From assembly GCA_009792885.1 (NCBI GenBank), contig WMCF01000034.1, positions 5,360,023-5,424,022 of the forward strand: DNA of 64,000 nt, in the 5' to 3' direction. The notes beneath the pieces were generated by a model. The model had not been told where the DNA came from. It saw only the letters and a program-made list of their open reading frames with translations, and made no database searches. This DNA is from Eremophila alpestris peregrina. Its lineage: Eukaryota > Chordata > Aves > Passeriformes > Alaudidae. Position numbers and translations under genes: made by a program. Of the stretch, positions 62,251 to 64,000 are shown one piece after another; within the stretch, counting starts at the first letter, position 1; every line of letters starts with the position of its first letter.

Positions 62251-62670
62251 GCGGGCGGCAGCACGGGCAGGAGCAGCAACCTCTGGTTCCCCCTTCACGG
62301 ACGCCTCGCGCACTAACTGCCCCCTTCCGCGCCCCGCAACGTTTGAATCCAGCGGCTCGGCTCCCATTGGCTCTCGCCGGGGCCGACCAATCGCGAGCCG
62401 TGCCGCTGCGCCCCACCCGAGCCCGCCGTCGCGTACCTCGCGCGCTCGCAGCTCCCAGCCAATCCCCAGCAGCCGCGGCGGGCGGGGGAGCGTTACGTAA
62501 CGGGCGGTGGCGGTCGCGCGGAGCGGCAACGCCGGCACGAAAGGGGGGGCGGGGCTGGGGGGGGGGGGCACAGGCGCGGGCGCGCCTGATTGGCCAGCAG
62601 CGGCCGAGGGGGCGCGAGCCCTTTCAACGTACTGCGGGGCTGCTGCGTGCAGCCCGCACATGCGCAGCGC
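62251..62670 (-). promoter_or_regulatory. CKS2: CKS2 promoter with CCAAT cluster
   Basis: CpG-dense, TATA-less. CCAAT boxes occur at 62366-62370 (minus), 62387-62391 and 62459-62463 (plus) and 62589-62593 (minus). A TTTGAA element of the CHR type, seen in G2/M cell-cycle promoters, lies at 62342-62347. There is also an NRF1-like CATGCGCA (62659-62666) and a 12-base palindrome with core TTACGTAA (62491-62502). Confidence 0.7.
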
Positions 62671-63208
62671 GGCCGGGCGCTCTCCGGTGCTGCATTGCGC
62701 TGCATTGCGCTGCTCGGCTGGACTCGGCTCGGCCCAGCCAGGCCCAGCGCGACTTGGCGAGGACCAGCTCTGCTCGGCTCCGTCCCCGGTGTCCGGGTGG
62801 CCTGCTTCGTCTGCTTCCAGCGACAGAATGATGCCTTAGGCCTTTTAACTAAGCGTCACTTTAAGATAGTGCTGTCGTCTGGCTGCCGGGTGGCCGCCGT
62901 AAGCCCGCGGTGTCCTGGGGTGCAGTTGTCAGGAATGGCTGCACCGTCGGTCAGACTTGGTCAGGATGAACACGGATCGGTGCGGGTGTGCCCAAGCAGG
63001 GTGGGAACTGCGGACAGGACTTCAGTTTACAAACATCCTTACCCTTACAAACCACCGAATGCTTCCCTGGGAATACGTGCGTAGCAGGCCGGCAGGGTTT
63101 GCTAAGAGGCGCTGCAGCTCCCCAGATAAGCGTGCTATTTCTGCCCTGTGGGATGAGATAAACGCGGTGGGAACGCGGCCAGAAAAGAGCGATTTCACGG
63201 TTGCTTTC

Positions 63209-63460
63209 ATAGAATCATGGAACCATACAGTGCTTGAAAGTTTAGTAGTTACTGCCCACCGTGGATAGGGATACCTTTCACCAGACCAGGTTGGTCAGCC
63301 CCGTCCAACCCGGCCCCGAACTTGCCCCGGGATGGGGCATCCACGGCCTCCCCGGGCAGCCCGTTCAGTGCTTCACGCACGTGTAGTAAAGTTTCTTAAT
63401 GTCAGCCCTAAATTTCCCCTCGTGCTCCATGCCTCCTGCCTGTGGAGTACTCCTCTCTCC
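63209..63460 (-). mobile_element. CR1 LINE fragment, inverted
   Basis: Reads as the complement of the CR1 3' end: ATAGAATCATGGAACCAT, GGGATACCTTTCACCAGACC and GGGATGGGGCATCCACGGCC. Sits at the right edge of the CKS2 CpG island. Confidence 0.9.
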
Positions 63461-64000
63461 TTGCTGGGCCTCTGAACAAAAAAGGAGATGTCTTTGAAGA
63501 AGTTTCTGCTTCCTTGGTGCTGCCAGAAACGTGGGTACTGCCCGTGGTTATGTAATGCAACTGTCTGAAAACAGTTCTGATGGAGGAAAAAACCAACTAA
63601 AGCCATGTGATGCATGACTGCTGATACACATGCGTGGGTAATAGGTGGCTTTTTTTAGCAGCATTGTTTCTACTGGCACTGCAGCTTGTCTTAAACAATA
63701 AAGTTTAAGCCAGTCTCACACCATGCAATCACTAAAAAGAGTGCTTATCATAATCTATCAGTAATATTTTTCTCTTAATTTGTTGGGCACAGGTCATTTA
63801 CAGGCAAAAGGAAGTGCTTTTGAACTGGTGTAGCTAAATGTGTGAAATTCATGTAACAAGGGAATATATATTCCGGTATAATTGTAAAAGTACAAACCAC
63901 TTGCAAATTTTCTAAAATTTTGGTTGGGTTATTTGAAATAGAGAGGTTTGGAGTATTTTGGAGCTTGATTTCAGGCAGCACAACTGTTACTTTTAAATAC
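63461..64000. other. Right flank, no gene recognised
   Basis: AT-rich. One AATAAA at 63697-63702 on plus; no coding similarity. Confidence 0.6.

Larger units (their letters stand above)
61800..63190. promoter_or_regulatory. CKS2 CpG island
   Basis: High G+C and frequent CG from inside CKS2 intron 1 to about 0.9 kb upstream of the ATG. A tandem pair TGCATTGCGC lies at 62691-62710. Long open frames in this span, on both strands, have no recognisable protein. Confidence 0.75.

Noticed and set aside
62218..63084. Several 100-196-codon open frames upstream of CKS2
   Set aside because: Same GC-composition effect; no similarity to SHC3 or other proteins I recognise.

Overview
This is a gene-bearing stretch of a bird nuclear genome. 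The evidence is introns with GT/AG boundaries, several 3'-truncated CR1 LINEs with the typical avian CR1 3' end, avian-type ERV LTRs and two promoter CpG islands. Three vertebrate genes are recognisable from their proteins: SEMA4D (plus strand, its 5' exons lying left of the window), SECISBP2 (minus strand, complete) and CKS2 (minus strand, complete). This order and orientation match human 9q22, which in birds corresponds to part of the Z chromosome (inference from known synteny). I cannot name the species.

Layout. 1-16.45 kb: SEMA4D exons for most of the sema domain, the PSI domain, an Ig domain, the stalk, the membrane segment and the cytoplasmic tail, then a 1.5 kb 3'UTR. 16.8-31.3 kb: four further plus-strand exons that join in frame to an internal donor in the last SEMA4D exon. 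They give a second ending with an extra Ig-like domain and no membrane segment, so a probable secreted isoform. Its 3'UTR contains a solo LTR with a perfect 5-bp target-site duplication, inserted exactly within an AATAAA. 31.3-32.9 kb: tail-to-tail intergenic DNA. 32.9-58.8 kb: SECISBP2, 18 coding exons that join without a break into 837 codons. 59.7-62.25 kb: CKS2, three exons, 79 codons. 58.6-59.0 kb and 61.8-63.2 kb: CpG islands at the SECISBP2 and CKS2 starts. 63.2-63.5 kb: an inverted CR1.

The genes are not a functional unit. SEMA4D is a plexin-B/CD72 ligand, SECISBP2 is the SECIS-binding factor for selenocysteine insertion, and CKS2 is a CDK accessory subunit. The most interesting points are the alternative secreted SEMA4D ending, the LTR that split and re-made a poly(A) signal, and a 40-codon SECISBP2 exon with no counterpart in the human protein as I remember it. 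No CRISPR arrays, tRNA or rRNA genes were seen. Human comparisons are from memory of the family, not from a search.
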